Part shown: positions 1-12,800 of the stretch, in pieces | Numbering within the stretch: position 1 is the stretch's first letter | How the letters are laid out: each line of letters starts with the position of its first letter | Assembly: GCF_040436345.1 (NCBI RefSeq) | Contig: NC_133227.1 | Coordinates: 29,019,671-29,083,670, forward strand | DNA from: Pagrus major | Lineage: Eukaryota; Chordata; Actinopteri; Spariformes; Sparidae | DNA: 64,000 bases | Direction: 5' to 3' | Notes under the pieces: model-generated | The model's database searches: none | Seen by the model: the letters and a program-made list of their open reading frames with translations, nothing else | Told to the model about the DNA's origin: nothing | Position numbers and translations under genes: made by a program

Positions 1-253
1 AAAAGCAGTGATGGAAAGTAACTAAGTACATTTACTCGAGTAATTCACTTAGGTACAATTTTAACGTACTTCCACTCCACTACATTTCAGAGGCAAATAT
101 ATCGTTACTTTTGAAGTGGAAGTATAAAATAGCAGAAAATGGAAATACTCAAGTAAGTAAGTGCAGTATTTGAGTAAATGTACTTAATTACTTTCCATCT
201 ATTTTCTGCTACTTTATACTTCCACTTCAAAAGTAAAGATAGTGTGTTAAATG

Positions 254-293
<40 letters not shown>

Positions 294-420
294 GATCTAG
301 TCTGATTGACTCTGATGCAGCAAATAAATATAGTAAATAAAAAAAAATGTAGTGGAGTGGAAGTACGTCAAAATTGTACCTAAATTGTACTGCTTCTACT
401 TCTTTCACCACCGCCTGTTA
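1..420. repeat. Inverted-repeat mobile element of the AAGTAnnTTTACTC type
   Basis: Positions 10-45 (GGAAAGTAACTAAGTACATT) recur as the reverse complement at about 160-200. Positions 108-150 recur inverted at 198-240. Further family fragments run to about 420 (AAATGTAGTGGAGTGGAAGT). This is the very common teleost interspersed repeat with nested ACTTNAGTA motifs. Other copies lie at 34690-35150 and 35885-35995. The arms can fold into a long hairpin immediately upstream of the arl10 promoter. A microsatellite interrupts it. Confidence 0.75.
256..293. repeat. (ATT)n microsatellite
   Basis: About 12 perfect ATT units inside the inverted-repeat element upstream of arl10. Confidence 0.95.
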
Positions 421-429
421 CAAGTGCAG

Positions 430-703
430 TTGTCCGTGCTGAAAGCCGCATCTCCACAGGAGAGTGTAAATTTCCGAGCAGCACTTGAACGCAGCATTTT
501 TCCCCCTTCCTCTTGCGCGTCTCGAAACAAAAACAAGCGGAGAGATCCGCTCACATGTAGAGAGACCAGCGGCCAGCGGAGGAGACGGAGCTCAGTGTCA
601 GCCTCACGGAGCGGTGAACAAGAAGCAGTGACCCTCCACCTCCTCCTCCTGCACCTCCTCCTCCTGCACCCTCCCAGGCTGTCCGCTCGGGTCGCTCCAC
701 CTT
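430..703 (+). promoter_or_regulatory. arl10: arl10 promoter-proximal region and 5' UTR
   Basis: A GC- and CpG-richer stretch lies directly upstream of the arl10 ATG, in contrast to the AT-rich repeat that ends near 420. It contains CTC/CTCCTG repeats just before the start codon and no evident TATA box. The transcription start cannot be read from sequence alone. Confidence 0.45.
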
Positions 704-841
704 ATGGTTCTCCTCCGGCACATCTCCATCGCCCTGACCGCCGCCGTGGCTGCTCTGGGCTCCGCTCTCTTCATCGCCCTCAACTTCTTCTACAAGAGGC
801 GAATATGGTCTCCACAGGCGGAGTACTGCACCATCAAAGAG
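704..841 (+). CDS. arl10: arl10 coding exon 1 (N-terminal membrane segment)
   Basis: This exon encodes 46 residues beginning MVLLRHISIA. It contains the hydrophobic stretch ISIALTAAVAALGSALFIAL and ends at CTIKE. The donor is AAAGAG followed by GTGACT, phase 0. The ATG context has C at -3 and G at +4, so it is not an optimal Kozak sequence. No competing in-frame start gives a better protein. Confidence 0.88.
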
Positions 842-3800
842 GTGACTGTTCCTCACTCATTCACTCATTCACTCATTCATTCATTCATTAATAATAATTA
901 ACCTTATTTTATTATTTAATCAGCTGTTTAACTTGGACACGAGCTCGTATTACAGATATTACAGTTGTATTACATATAAGAGAAAACACTGCAGGATACT
1001 GATGAGTGTAATTAAAATGAGGATGAGGATGATGAAGATGATGACAGTGATGAAGATGATTTTGCTGATGTTATTCTTTAAGATGTAAATGATGAAGAAG
1101 AGGAGGATGGTGAGGCTTGATTAATAACTGGCTTGTTACTGATGATGATGATGATGAAGATGATGGATTTGATGAAGTTAGTGATGATGATGATGATGAT
1201 GATGAAGAAGAAGAGGTTGATGTTAATGAGTAAACAGAAGCTGATGAAGGTGAAGATGACAGTGGAATGGTGATGTTAATGATGATGATGATGTTGATGG
1301 TGATGAAGATGATGTTATTCTTTAAGATGTAAATGATGAAGAAGAGGAGGGTGGTGATGCTTGATTAATAACTGACTTGTTACTGGTGATGATGATGATG
1401 ATGAAGATGAAGATGAAGAGGAAGAGGCTGATGTTAATGAGTAAACAGAAGCTGATGAAGATGAAGATGAAGAGGAAGAGGCTGATGTTAATGAGTAAAC
1501 AGAAGCTGATGAAGTTGAAGATGACAGTGGAATGGTGATATTGATGATGATGATGATGATGATGAAGATGATAATGAGAATGATGAAGATGATGGATTTG
1601 ATGATGATGAAGATGATGATGGTAGCGGGTAAATGGAAGATGAAGATAAAGGTGACAGTGGATTGATGATATTAAAGATGATGAAGAGGGTTTTGATGAT
1701 GAGGACGGTGAAGAAGATGTAATGATGACAGTGATGATGATGAAGAGGGAGATGATGATGACGAGGATGGTGATGAAGATGACAGATGTGACTGTAACGA
1801 TGAAGATCATGAAAAGATGTTGAGACTATAGTGATGAAGAGGAGGAGGATAGTGATGAAGAGGAGGAGGAGAATGATGAAGAGGAGAGTGATGAAGAGGA
1901 GGAGAATAGTGATGAAGAGGAGGAGGATAGTGATGGGGGGGGAGTGATGAAGAGGAGGATGATAGTGATGAAGAGGAGGAGGATAGTGATGAAGAGGAGT
2001 ATGATAGTGATGAAGAGGAGGAGGATAGTGATGAAGAGGAGGATGAGAGTGATTAAGAGGAGGAGGAGAGTGATGAAGAGGAGGATGATCGTGATGAAGA
2101 GGAGGAGGAGAGTGATTAAGAGGAGGAGGAGAGTGATGAAGAGGAGGAGGAGAGTGATGAAGAGGACAACGAAGAAGAAGAAACAAGCTCGATGACGTTT
2201 GAGAAGAAGAAGAAGATGAAAAATGACGTAGCAGAGACAAAGGCGCGGACGACGCTGATGATGAAGATGATGGGTTTGTGATGTCATTGATGAAGAGGAC
2301 GGTGACGACACAAGAAACTAATGTTAGCGATGAAGACGACAAAGATGATTGTGAAGATGAAGATCATGAAAAGGTGACGTGATGGAGGCCGCGGTGACAA
2401 ACACGATCGATGGCGTTTGAGAAGAAGAAAGTGATGAAGATGAAGATGAAGATGAGGGTTTGATGATGTCATTGATGATGAGGATGGTGTTGTGATGAAC
2501 AACGACGAGAGCTGCAACACTTGATCGATTAGTCGATCGAGAGGAAATCAGTTTTCCCATCATCGATTATTCGTTTAAGACATTTTTAAAGCTGCACGAT
2601 TAATTGATTAACGATCAGCTGCTGACTTATTAACTTAACCTGCAACTATTCTGATAATCGATTGATCGGTTTGAGTCATTTTTTAAGACACAAGAAGTCT
2701 GAATTCTTTTTGTGACGATAAACTGAAAATCTTTGTGACATCTGATCGACACTTTTCATTATTTTCAAATAACTAATCGATTAATCCCCCCAAAAAATGA
2801 AATAACCGTTAGCTGCGGTGAGAAATGTGACGGCGAAGAAGACGAAAAGATGCTGCAGCAGCCTCCCTAACGACGATGACGAGGGTGAAGATGAATACAA
2901 AGACTATGAAGGTTTCCTCAGAACGTATTTTTAGGCAGCTGACTGGTTTTTTCGTCGTCTCCTGCAGACAGAAGCAGAAGTGAAGTGGCCGGCTGACTGA
3001 GGCTCTTAATGAGTGATCCTTCAGTGGAGGACTCCAGCTGCAGCCCCAATCTCTTAATAAAATCTATTTGCATGTCTCTAATCTTGTTTCCCTCGATTCA
3101 ATCAGCGGCAGCAGCCTGTAATAGGCTTAGCCTGCTTTATCTGGCTCAGCCTGTCTTTAGAGGATAATGTTGTCAGTGTGTGCCGGCGGCTCGCTGCAGA
3201 GGGGACGTAAATGTTTTCATCCCGGGAGCCAAAGTCTACCGCCGCGTATTGTCATCACGTCCTCGGCTTCAGAAAGCGGTGGGTGGGTGGTGGTGGTGGT
3301 GGTGGTGGTGGTGGTGGGGGGGGAGTTGACTAACAGCGTGTTTTTGACCCCGGGGAGCTTCGGCAGGTGGGAAGGCTGCACACGCTCATTTACACAGTCG
3401 GCGAGCAATCAGTGAGGCAGCAGAGAGAAAGATCTAGCTGCTGGATTCAGTGTTGGAGGCAGCCACAGGCCGCAGACTGACTGTCCATCTGTGTCAGGTT
3501 TATTCACGTTTCTGCTTGTTGTCATCGAGTCGAGACTTTAAAGAGCAGCTGCAGTACAGTTTAAACTCACAGTCTCTAAGATCTTCATGATTTCAAACCC
3601 CAGTCTTGATATTTTTCAGTTCTGTAATCAACCTAATCACCAGAATGAATGTTGGGAATGTGACGTGTCTGTAAACCACAGATGTGTCGAAACTTTGCTT
3701 TTCTTTAGGTTCAAGTTTAAATGTTATGTTGTGGCAACGCTGTCGGCTTAAGGCCCTAACTGATGTCAAAGAGCTAGCTGCGACGACGGCCGACTGTTGC

Positions 3801-6800
3801 GTCGCCTCACGTCTCCTGTGTCTCGAACATAAAGCTGCACTCGAACGCACCGCAAAGACTACTTAGCTTGTACGTTCTGCGCCTGCGTAAAGGAAATACT
3901 TCTCTGTGAAAATACAAAACGCAGGTTTTTTTTGACACCGCTCCTGTGTCAAAAAAAAGATCATGTTTTCGCCACAAACGCAGCTGGAAAAATGTCCCGA
4001 TGTCTTGTTAAAAACATCCAGCGGTTTCGAGCTCACAAATGTTGAAGCGACTTCTCAAACACTGGTCTTTCCCTTCATCTGGCCCAGCTGTCGCGCTACC
4101 ACCACCGAACCCTCGTCCTCCTGACAGGAAAGTCAGCTCATACACACATAATCTGTGATGTTTCACAACAAAAAAAGGACATGGAAATCTCACCTTCTAC
4201 AAAATATGACCTTTAAACAAAAAAGCTTTATCCGCTGCTGTCCAAAGCACAAAAAACAAGAAACTCCTGACTTCCACCAACACAACCTTTCTATCCTCCT
4301 GTTACCAGACGACCCCAGTGAACACCGCGTCTTCTTAACTTCACACTCCCAGATTGTGACGTAGACTTTTCTTACTTCATGAATTTACAGTCCAAGTCCA
4401 AGCAGATAGAAGTCTGATGACATCACTATGACATCACCAGGGTTACTTTTTGGACTTTAGACAAGCAACTGCAAGAGCTACAAACGTATAAAACAACTGT
4501 CAGCCTGTCTCTGTCCACCTGCCATCAGACACACCCAATATGTCACTGTTTCTGATCAGAAGAGAAAACAACGATAGACCCATTGTGAACTAACCCTAAC
4601 CTTGCTAATGCTACGCTAACACGATCACTTGCTGCATAAAAATGAAACTGCTGATTGCAACAATCAAGTTGGTTATCTTGGGGTGGTTTAAATGCATTCT
4701 GGGTAATGAAGTGATTCATTAACTAGAAACAGAAGAGGTTCAGGCTGATGCTATGTGACACACACTGTCAGAGGATCGCAGCTCTGCGTTTTGCTATTCA
4801 GTGCTGCAGGCGAGCCGGCTTTACTGGCTCCTTGTTAGAAAGCCGATGTGCTGCCAACCATCTGCTCTGCTGGAGTGTCCTTGAGCAAGAAGCCGACCCG
4901 CTGTCAGATCCAGCTGATCTGCAGCTGAGCGGAGTTTTTTTACGCCTCCTGTGGAGCCGAAAAACAAAAGAAATCAATACAGAATCGTGAGAATTGTCCG
5001 TTTAGTTTAAAATCTGAAAGAAGTCTGTATTTGAGCTGACGATGGGGGCAGGATCGGATGTTTTTCAGACCATTTATCTCAGAAACAATAATGTTGAATG
5101 TTTTGTCCAGCAGACAAACGTCTCCTGTGCAATCTCCGAGATCCAATCACACGACCGGAAGATAACGAGCATGCGAGAATTGATCACTTCGCACAAAGTC
5201 CGTGCTGATAATGCGGCAGAAAGTGGCACAAGCTCTGCAGCCTCAGCAGCTAAAGAGCTGCTCAGACACTGTCAGGGTTTGAGGTTTGTCTCCCAGCGGG
5301 CTGCAAACACTGGAAATACAGGAGGCGAGCTGCAGATCTGTCAGAGCCGCCATGTTTATCTGAAGCTTCTCAGCAACACCAGTCAGTAATTACAGCCAGA
5401 AGCACATCAGAGAAATTTAATTACCACCAAAAATATCTTTAATTCTTCTTCTGGCCTCTCTCTGGCACAATCAGAAGGTACTTGTAGTGTCGAGGAGTCT
5501 TATTAAAGCAGGTTCTGATGCTGAAAATGATCTGAAATTCTCCTACAGCCTCGATCAGCCGTCAACACGGTGACGTGAAGTGTGATATTTTGTAACAAGA
5601 AAGCTAAAACTGAAGCATCGCAGCTCTGAAAGGGCTGATATGAATTGCTAATTAAGTGGCTGCACATCAGCGCTCGGCATGAATAAAGACTAACCTTGTG
5701 TGACTTTTAAAAGGAGACGAGCGACGTGTGAAGGATCTCAGAGGGGATTGTGGCGTCTCAGGTGTAAAAGGAGAGCGCTGAGGTTTGAATCCTGACGATG
5801 ACCTTTTACTGAGGAGGATCGCTCTCTCAGATCTGACCTAAATAACACAGAGCAGGTTGCTACGATGCCGCTCCATCTTTTGTTTAATATCATGAGTGTT
5901 GCCTCGAGAGGTTTCGCAGACGCTGATTCATTCTGCTGAAGTGAGAACCAAAGGCCCAGCTGCCTGCAGCATTCAATTAGATCCATAATGATTGATAATC
6001 GGTGCTGGCTCATCAGTGGAAAGTGTGAGAATTTGGTCTCAGGCTGCAGCTAACAGATATCTTCATTGTTGGTTCATGTGTCCTCAAATGTCTTGTTTTG
6101 TCCATAACACACAGATATTCAGTTTACTGTCACAGAAGAGGAAAGAATCCATCACATCTAACATCTTATAACTCAGACTGAAACTACGAAGCCATCTGTG
6201 GAGTTCAGACGGTCTGCGCTGCGTTCAGGTTCAGCTGTGGTTTGATATGCATAATGTGCCTCAAAATATTTACACTATTAATTATGAGTATATTGGCTGC
6301 GTTCTCATCGTAAAACTGAGCAAACCACCTCCTTCGCTGTTGAATAACCGATGTGTGTTTAATTTTTTGCCTCCAGTTTTGAAACATTTCTGGACTGTAA
6401 CTGTCTTTGCTCTCCGCCTGCAGGAGGAAGAGGAGCGTGGGAAGCGCCAGGTCCTCGTCCTCGGTCTGGACGGGGCCGGGAAGAGCAGCATGTTGCAGGG
6501 TTTGACCCCCGGAGAGTCAGCGGCTAAGAGAGGCCGCTGCCGGCCCACCCGCGGCTTCAACTTCATGAGCCTCAACGCCCCCGCCTGTCAGCTCGACTTC
6601 CTGGAGAGTAAGACTCCTTTTGTTCCTCGAAATCAAACAAAGCAGCCTCTGTGTGTTGAAGTCGAGACATTTATACTGTATCAAGTAGCATGAAGAGGAG
6701 AGCTGGAAAGAGATGTTATCTCAGTGTTCAGTACAGTCGGCCGTTTGTTTCATTAAACTCACATCGCACCGAACAGAAACAACAGAGGAGCCTGAAAAAC

Positions 6801-8405
6801 GTGATTCTCAGTGCGATTACAGACTTTTCCTCATAAGCTTACATGGTGGAAGAATCTTTTTTGCCACTTTAAATCCAATATTCTCTCACTTTTAGCTCTG
6901 TTTTTGGTCTCCACCACCTCCCGATTTGCATGACATGCGTCAACAAACCAAAAGGAAGTATATCAAGCTTTATTATACTTAATATACTAGCTCGATTTAT
7001 ACTTGTGGGTGCCCTACGCTGTAGTCGGATGTGCACCTTCCCAGAAATGTGACTGCATGTTGGATCACAAGGAATGTGATCGGTTTGCTTGGTAGCATTG
7101 GATTTTCTGGCTTCTCCTCCGTTGCTTAGCGGGGATGATAACAGTTCCCCCAGTAAACAAACCGCCCTCTTCAGCCATTGCAGTCCCTGCCTGGTGGCAA
7201 ACTCAGCCTCGCCTTAACGAAATAACGCTCAAACTCAGTGTATATGGAAGTGGAAATTACACTAATTAAAAAAAAATGCCACTATTATCATTATTACACT
7301 GTTTTTCCTTTACAGATCAGCTGAGTTTAAACTCTCTATAAAGAATATAATTGTTCAATACCTGGTGTTTAAAATGATGCAATGATTGTATCAAAAGTAC
7401 TGAAGCTCTAAAAACACAGATCCACATTCAGACTTTCGACCCAACCTGACTGTTACTTCCCGTGGTGTCGAAAGAGGAAAGTATTGTAATCGAAGTTTAA
7501 ATTTCTGGTGTCACTTTAGTACATAACTTGAAGTTGGAAGCTGCTGTTCAGAGCTTCACCCAGATTTCAGTTGTTTACCTCCAATCTCGTCCCTTAAAGC
7601 TGCTGCATCCATCACTGCCAACACAGAGGCAATCTGTGGCACCTGCTGTACTGTTGTTATTTGCTCGGCGACTGAGGAGAACTTCTGGCACTTTTCTGCT
7701 TTTGGTATCGAGGTAACATTTAAGCCCGTTTCAGAGGACCTGAGCGTGGCAGAGTTTCAGTCACGCGAGTGCCAAACGGGCGCGGCAGATGTTTCCAGTT
7801 GGATTGTATTTACAGACAAATACACCAATCCTGCTAATTAGCATTCCACTGAAAGCCACTGCGCCGCACTAAAAATAGCCTGAATGACTTCGCTCTTCAT
7901 TCAAACCGGTCTGAGTGAGACGCTCAGCTGCAGTCGGGCCTCGCCGGGAGTTTCTGTGGATGTATTCTGAGGAATGTGTCACGCATGGCAGCCGATTTAT
8001 TCATGATCTGAACACAGAGATCGGTTCGGCTCCCTGAATCCTTTTTCTCATCTCTGAAAGTAAGAGGAACACATGTCACCGCCCACTCAGTCGCAAAGCT
8101 TCGACGGCCCTGTGCAGTTAATGTTAAGAGTCTTTGTCTGGCTGACATTGATGCAGAGGCATGTTGACAGCTTGGTGCACACTTCTGCACGTCAGGAGCG
8201 GTACAGTGCTCGGAGACTGACGGCTTCTCTTTATGAAGCCCGCCAGGGAAATCAAGCTAAAAGTCTTTAAACTACAAATGAAAAGATGCAGATCAGATGA
8301 GTCGGGCACGGAGTTTCGGGCTTTTGAGCAGCTCAGACTTTGGGTTCTTGCTGAAGGGAAGTGAAAAACAGAATCAGGAAGAAGTTCTGAATATGTTATA
8401 CAAGC

Positions 8406-8442
<37 letters not shown>

Positions 8443-9816
8443 TTGAGGCCTATTTTCTCAGCTTTCCTCATGAATAAACATCCAAGTGTTAGTAACAGTA
8501 TGTACCAGTTTGATCTGAGGAACTCCCTGAGCTCACAAACTGACATCCAACATGGACGCCATTACTGGGTAACATCGTTTTTTTTACAACCTGGACCCTA
8601 TTTCACATGTTTTTGCTTCGAAGTGACTAATGGGACAACAGTGTTTGGAGCTGGTCCAGTATTGAGCGAGACTGCTGCATTCAGCTGCCGTGAAATTGGC
8701 TGCGGGCAATCTACATCCACAAAATCAGCTTATTTTGTGTCCAACTACGTTACGGCAAGACAGACGTTTTTAGTTAAAGAGCTCAAAAACAACCACTATC
8801 ACCGTCGCCAAAGCCACCAGACTCCATTTACAGAATCAGTAATTTTATCATCGTAGAACACACTTCAGTCAAACCCGGCAGAAACACAATGAAACTCTCC
8901 AAAACCATTTTGGTTCCTTTCAACAATCATCTTTTATGTCGCAATAAACCCTTAATTCACTGAGTTAGATGTCAAAACATTGGGAGACGTCTCAGGACTC
9001 TCACCAGGAAGATCACATCAGAAAAGGTCGCTGGGATATCTTGCAAACTACGAGTTGTTTATCTTTCTCAGAGACCAACATTGTCTTTCACTCACAGTTG
9101 AAAACAAACCACACGTGTGCACAGCGCGTTGCCAGAGTCGTGGAGACAGTAATGGCTGCAGTCCAACTGAACGGCGGGGTTGGACAACATGTGTACCCAG
9201 AGTAAAATGGATGAGATACAACAGATTAACATCGGCCGCTGACTGTGAATGCTGTCTTATTTGTCAGTCAACAAGCCGACCATCAGCCGATAACGATCAG
9301 CAGTAATGCCAAACTCGAGGCTTGAAAACTTCCGTCCGCAAACCAATCAGTGACGTCACGAACAAGAACACAGAGAGAGCTGAAGGAAACACAAATCGAT
9401 GGAAACAGACTTCGATGCAAACTGCCATCAGATAAATGTCTTGGGATTCAGTGTATACAGAAGTCACGAACGTATTCGTTTTTACACAAAGAAAGAAATA
9501 TCTTTAGCTGTAACGTTTGCCGAATTAACAAGGTAGTTCAGGTAGTTAAGAATCTGTCATAGTCGGCGTTTCACAAAGTTTATAAAGTTTATCCTGATGC
9601 AACAAGTCTTAAAATTGAGCATTTTTGTAAGGGGGGTCTGGGGACTACCTCCAAAGTTAAATGGAGTTGGCTGTAGAAGCAGCCCAGTGTGTGGTACTGT
9701 GTGGTAAAGTGCAGAAACGATCCCCATTGAAAATATGCAGAGATCGTTTTTTGGCCTCAGGAGCCACAACTTGCTTCAGTACATCCTCGTCATTCACACC
9801 CATATGACTCAGTGTC

Positions 9817-9884
<68 letters not shown>

Positions 9885-12800
9885 CTGATCTAATAAGGCA
9901 GCCTGCAGAGCAGCAGGACGAGCGTCCCGCTGAGCTCCTCTGACTATAAAACACGAGCTGCCCACAGCGTCAGGTCCTCGTCCTGTAGCACCATCAGGTA
10001 AACAGGTATTTATTGCTGCCACATTGCATCGGCTAAAGGTACATCACCACCCAGTTACCTAGCAACATTCTCCATTAAGTCCAGCACTAATGAATTCTCG
10101 CTGTGCTGAGGCAGCGACGACCTGAAGTCATACCCGCCGCTGTGAGAGCAGTGATTCGTTTGGCCGTGAAGCACCGTCGGTCATTATAGCCGCGGGTCAG
10201 TTCTGCTGCACAGCGGGATTGTGGGAAGTTAAAGCTTTCAGTCACTTTGAAACTTTCCTCATCATTGAATCTGGTAACAAATGTGTCTGTGGCTGTGTGG
10301 GCTACAAACTGTGTTGGTACTGAAGTGCTGCAGGAAGATTTAACAAGCTTTTTTCTGGGTCAGACCGCAAACTATTGACGCCGTTGCCTCATATAACAGG
10401 AAACAATCAGAAACCAGTCAGTCCAGAGACACGGGCCCTGTTCACACCTGCTTTAACATCCGTCCTCACTGATTACATGTAGGAAACTCTAGGTACAGGT
10501 GTGAACACGGCCCAGATGCATTAAGGACACGTGTGAGATCCGATCAGTGTTTTTGCACGTGTCCTGGGCCGCACCGAAGGACAACTGACGTCCACTGTGA
10601 AACAAGAAGAAGAAGAAAAGCCACAAAACAGGCACAATGGATTACACACCAGACTCCCTTAACAAATCACTCAATTTTAAGAGTTGCTGAGTGAGGAGAA
10701 ACTTAACAAACTTTGCTAAACGGCTACAGAAAATACTTAATCATCCAGACAACAAATTTTACAAATACAGGAAACGGAAACCAGTGTAGGCAACTTCTGT
10801 GATGTCCATGGAGAAAGTCCCCAGACTCCCTAAAAGAATCGCACAATTTAGTGAGTTGTTGAGTTCAGAGAAACTTTTGGTTTTTCTCACTTATTTGGAC
10901 TTTCTTGTAAATTCGGCAAATGTTCTACATTAAGTTCTTTCCTACTTTGTGTAAAAAAACATTGTATGGCTTGTTCCAGTGAGCAGGGACATGAGATCCA
11001 GTCACAAGTGGTCGCCTGACGCATGTTAGTGCCAGGAGTGAGCTGACGGACTCGGAGCTGTCCACTTGTGATCGGATCACTCAGAACAGATGATGATTTA
11101 TGTAAACGAACTGCTCGGTCAGGCTCTCATATCTCATATCACAATCATCTGCAATCATTAGGTAGTGAAACAAACGCGCCTCGAATACTGAAGCAATTCC
11201 TCCAAGAACGATTCCTCTGAGTGAAAGAGAAAAACAACAAAGAAGACAAAAGAAAAAAAAAGCCCTAAGAATGCAAGAAAAACAGATAAATTATGTAGAA
11301 AAGAAACGCTAATCCCTTCAAAAAATAAAACCTGCACTGTTATATTTTGCTCAGAGTCTCGCTGACATGTTATGTCTGAAGGCAACAAGATGGAAAAAAT
11401 GGATTTAGACCGATTTCCCCGGCAGAGAAACGTGGATATAAATAATGGCCAACTGCTGTCGTTGCCCATTTCATCCCTCGGTGAAAACTAGATTAGTGAT
11501 TTCTTTCGGTCGGCTGCACATCTGAAATTAATCTGTGGCCAATTTGTTTGTAGGGGGGGATGCCACCAGCTTATCTAATTCTCCCATTTGATGTGCCCAT
11601 TTATTTATTTACGGATCAGATTTATTTGAAAGGCTTCTTCTTCTTCTACTGTAGCACAAAGGGGACTGACAGCAAACAGCTGCCACACTGAAACCATCAC
11701 GGCGATGAGTCACTGGCTCTGGTGACAGTTTTCTTTATATGCATCAATAAAACAACATGACATCAGATTCTGTTTATATCTGCATGCACCAGTGTGTCTG
11801 CGAGTTCGCACTCATATTTTGGGTAATTATTAAACCGGTATTTAATTATGGAAACCCCCACTTAGAACTGCTGTGTCACAGTTCACAGGCTCGATCCTCT
11901 GCTGATAACATACGTCATAACACGCTGATAAGACTTGTTTTATGATCACCAGAGTTTTAGGTGCTTTCGTTTAGATCTCCAGAAAATGCAAAGCTGGAAA
12001 TGTAAAAACAAACACGGTAGGGCAGCAAAATAAACTGTTTTAATCAAATGTTGCAGTGCTGCAGAGATGCTCTGGCCTACAAAGCTCGTTCTCCAGATGT
12101 AATAAAACACATTTGTTTGGCAGAGACGGGGAGAAACGCCACATCATCATGATTTCACTAGTTTTTCAATGACAATGAAAATTCTGATGTAAAATGTAAT
12201 CATCCATAATAATCATGAATTATATCACAATCACAATATCTGTTAAAATAATCACAATATCACTCATTGACCATATCGTGCAGCCTGAAAACACGGTGAC
12301 TTAAGCTACTTCTTTTTTCGCCTGTGACAAAAGAAAGTAACCAGACTCCCTTACAAAATCGTGCAATTTTGTACGTTGTTGAGTTCTGAGACACCTTATA
12401 AACTTGGTGACTCGCTTTTAATGACAAATTCTTCATCATTCAAGCCTTCTTGTAAATTCGGCATAAATAACAAATCATGAAGTCGTTTCTTTCCTTGTAA
12501 AAAGTGTCAGTTTGCTGCGGCGTCGCTGTGCCAGCCTGTCTGCCTCCTCGTCTAAGGTGTGCTTTACTTGCCAACATGTAGCAGCTGTTCGAACACACTG
12601 TTTCAACTGAAAAGCACACAGCTTTTATTTGATGAGATAAGATAAACATGGTGACACATTATACTATTGGTGGAACATGACTGGATCTGTGATTCAGGAT
12701 TTTTCTGATTATCAGAGTCAGTGTTTTTAAATGACTTTTTTAAATGTGCTGCTTTGTGGCAGAATTCACGCCCCTCCCATCTGATTTAGTTGAGCCTCGG

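Larger units (their letters stand above)
842..6423. other. arl10: arl10 intron 1
   Basis: A 5.6 kb intron. It contains a 1.5 kb purine-rich tandem-repeat field, an AATCGATTA-type repeat near 2560-2795, a GGT microsatellite and another interspersed-repeat fragment near 6065-6155. The stretch 3400-6060 shows no exon, RNA gene or repeat that I can name. Confidence 0.8.

Noticed and set aside
1944..2195. Lys/Arg/Met-rich plus-strand frame
   Set aside because: Translation of 21 bp tandem units, with no complex sequence.
1488..2342. 284-residue minus-strand open frame rich in Ser, His, Leu and Pro
   Set aside because: It is the reverse reading of the GAT/GAG repeat field inside an intron. Composition follows the repeat and other frames are equally open.
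9657..10022. 121-residue minus-strand frame with His-Thr repeats
   Set aside because: The frame is kept open by the (GT)31 microsatellite.
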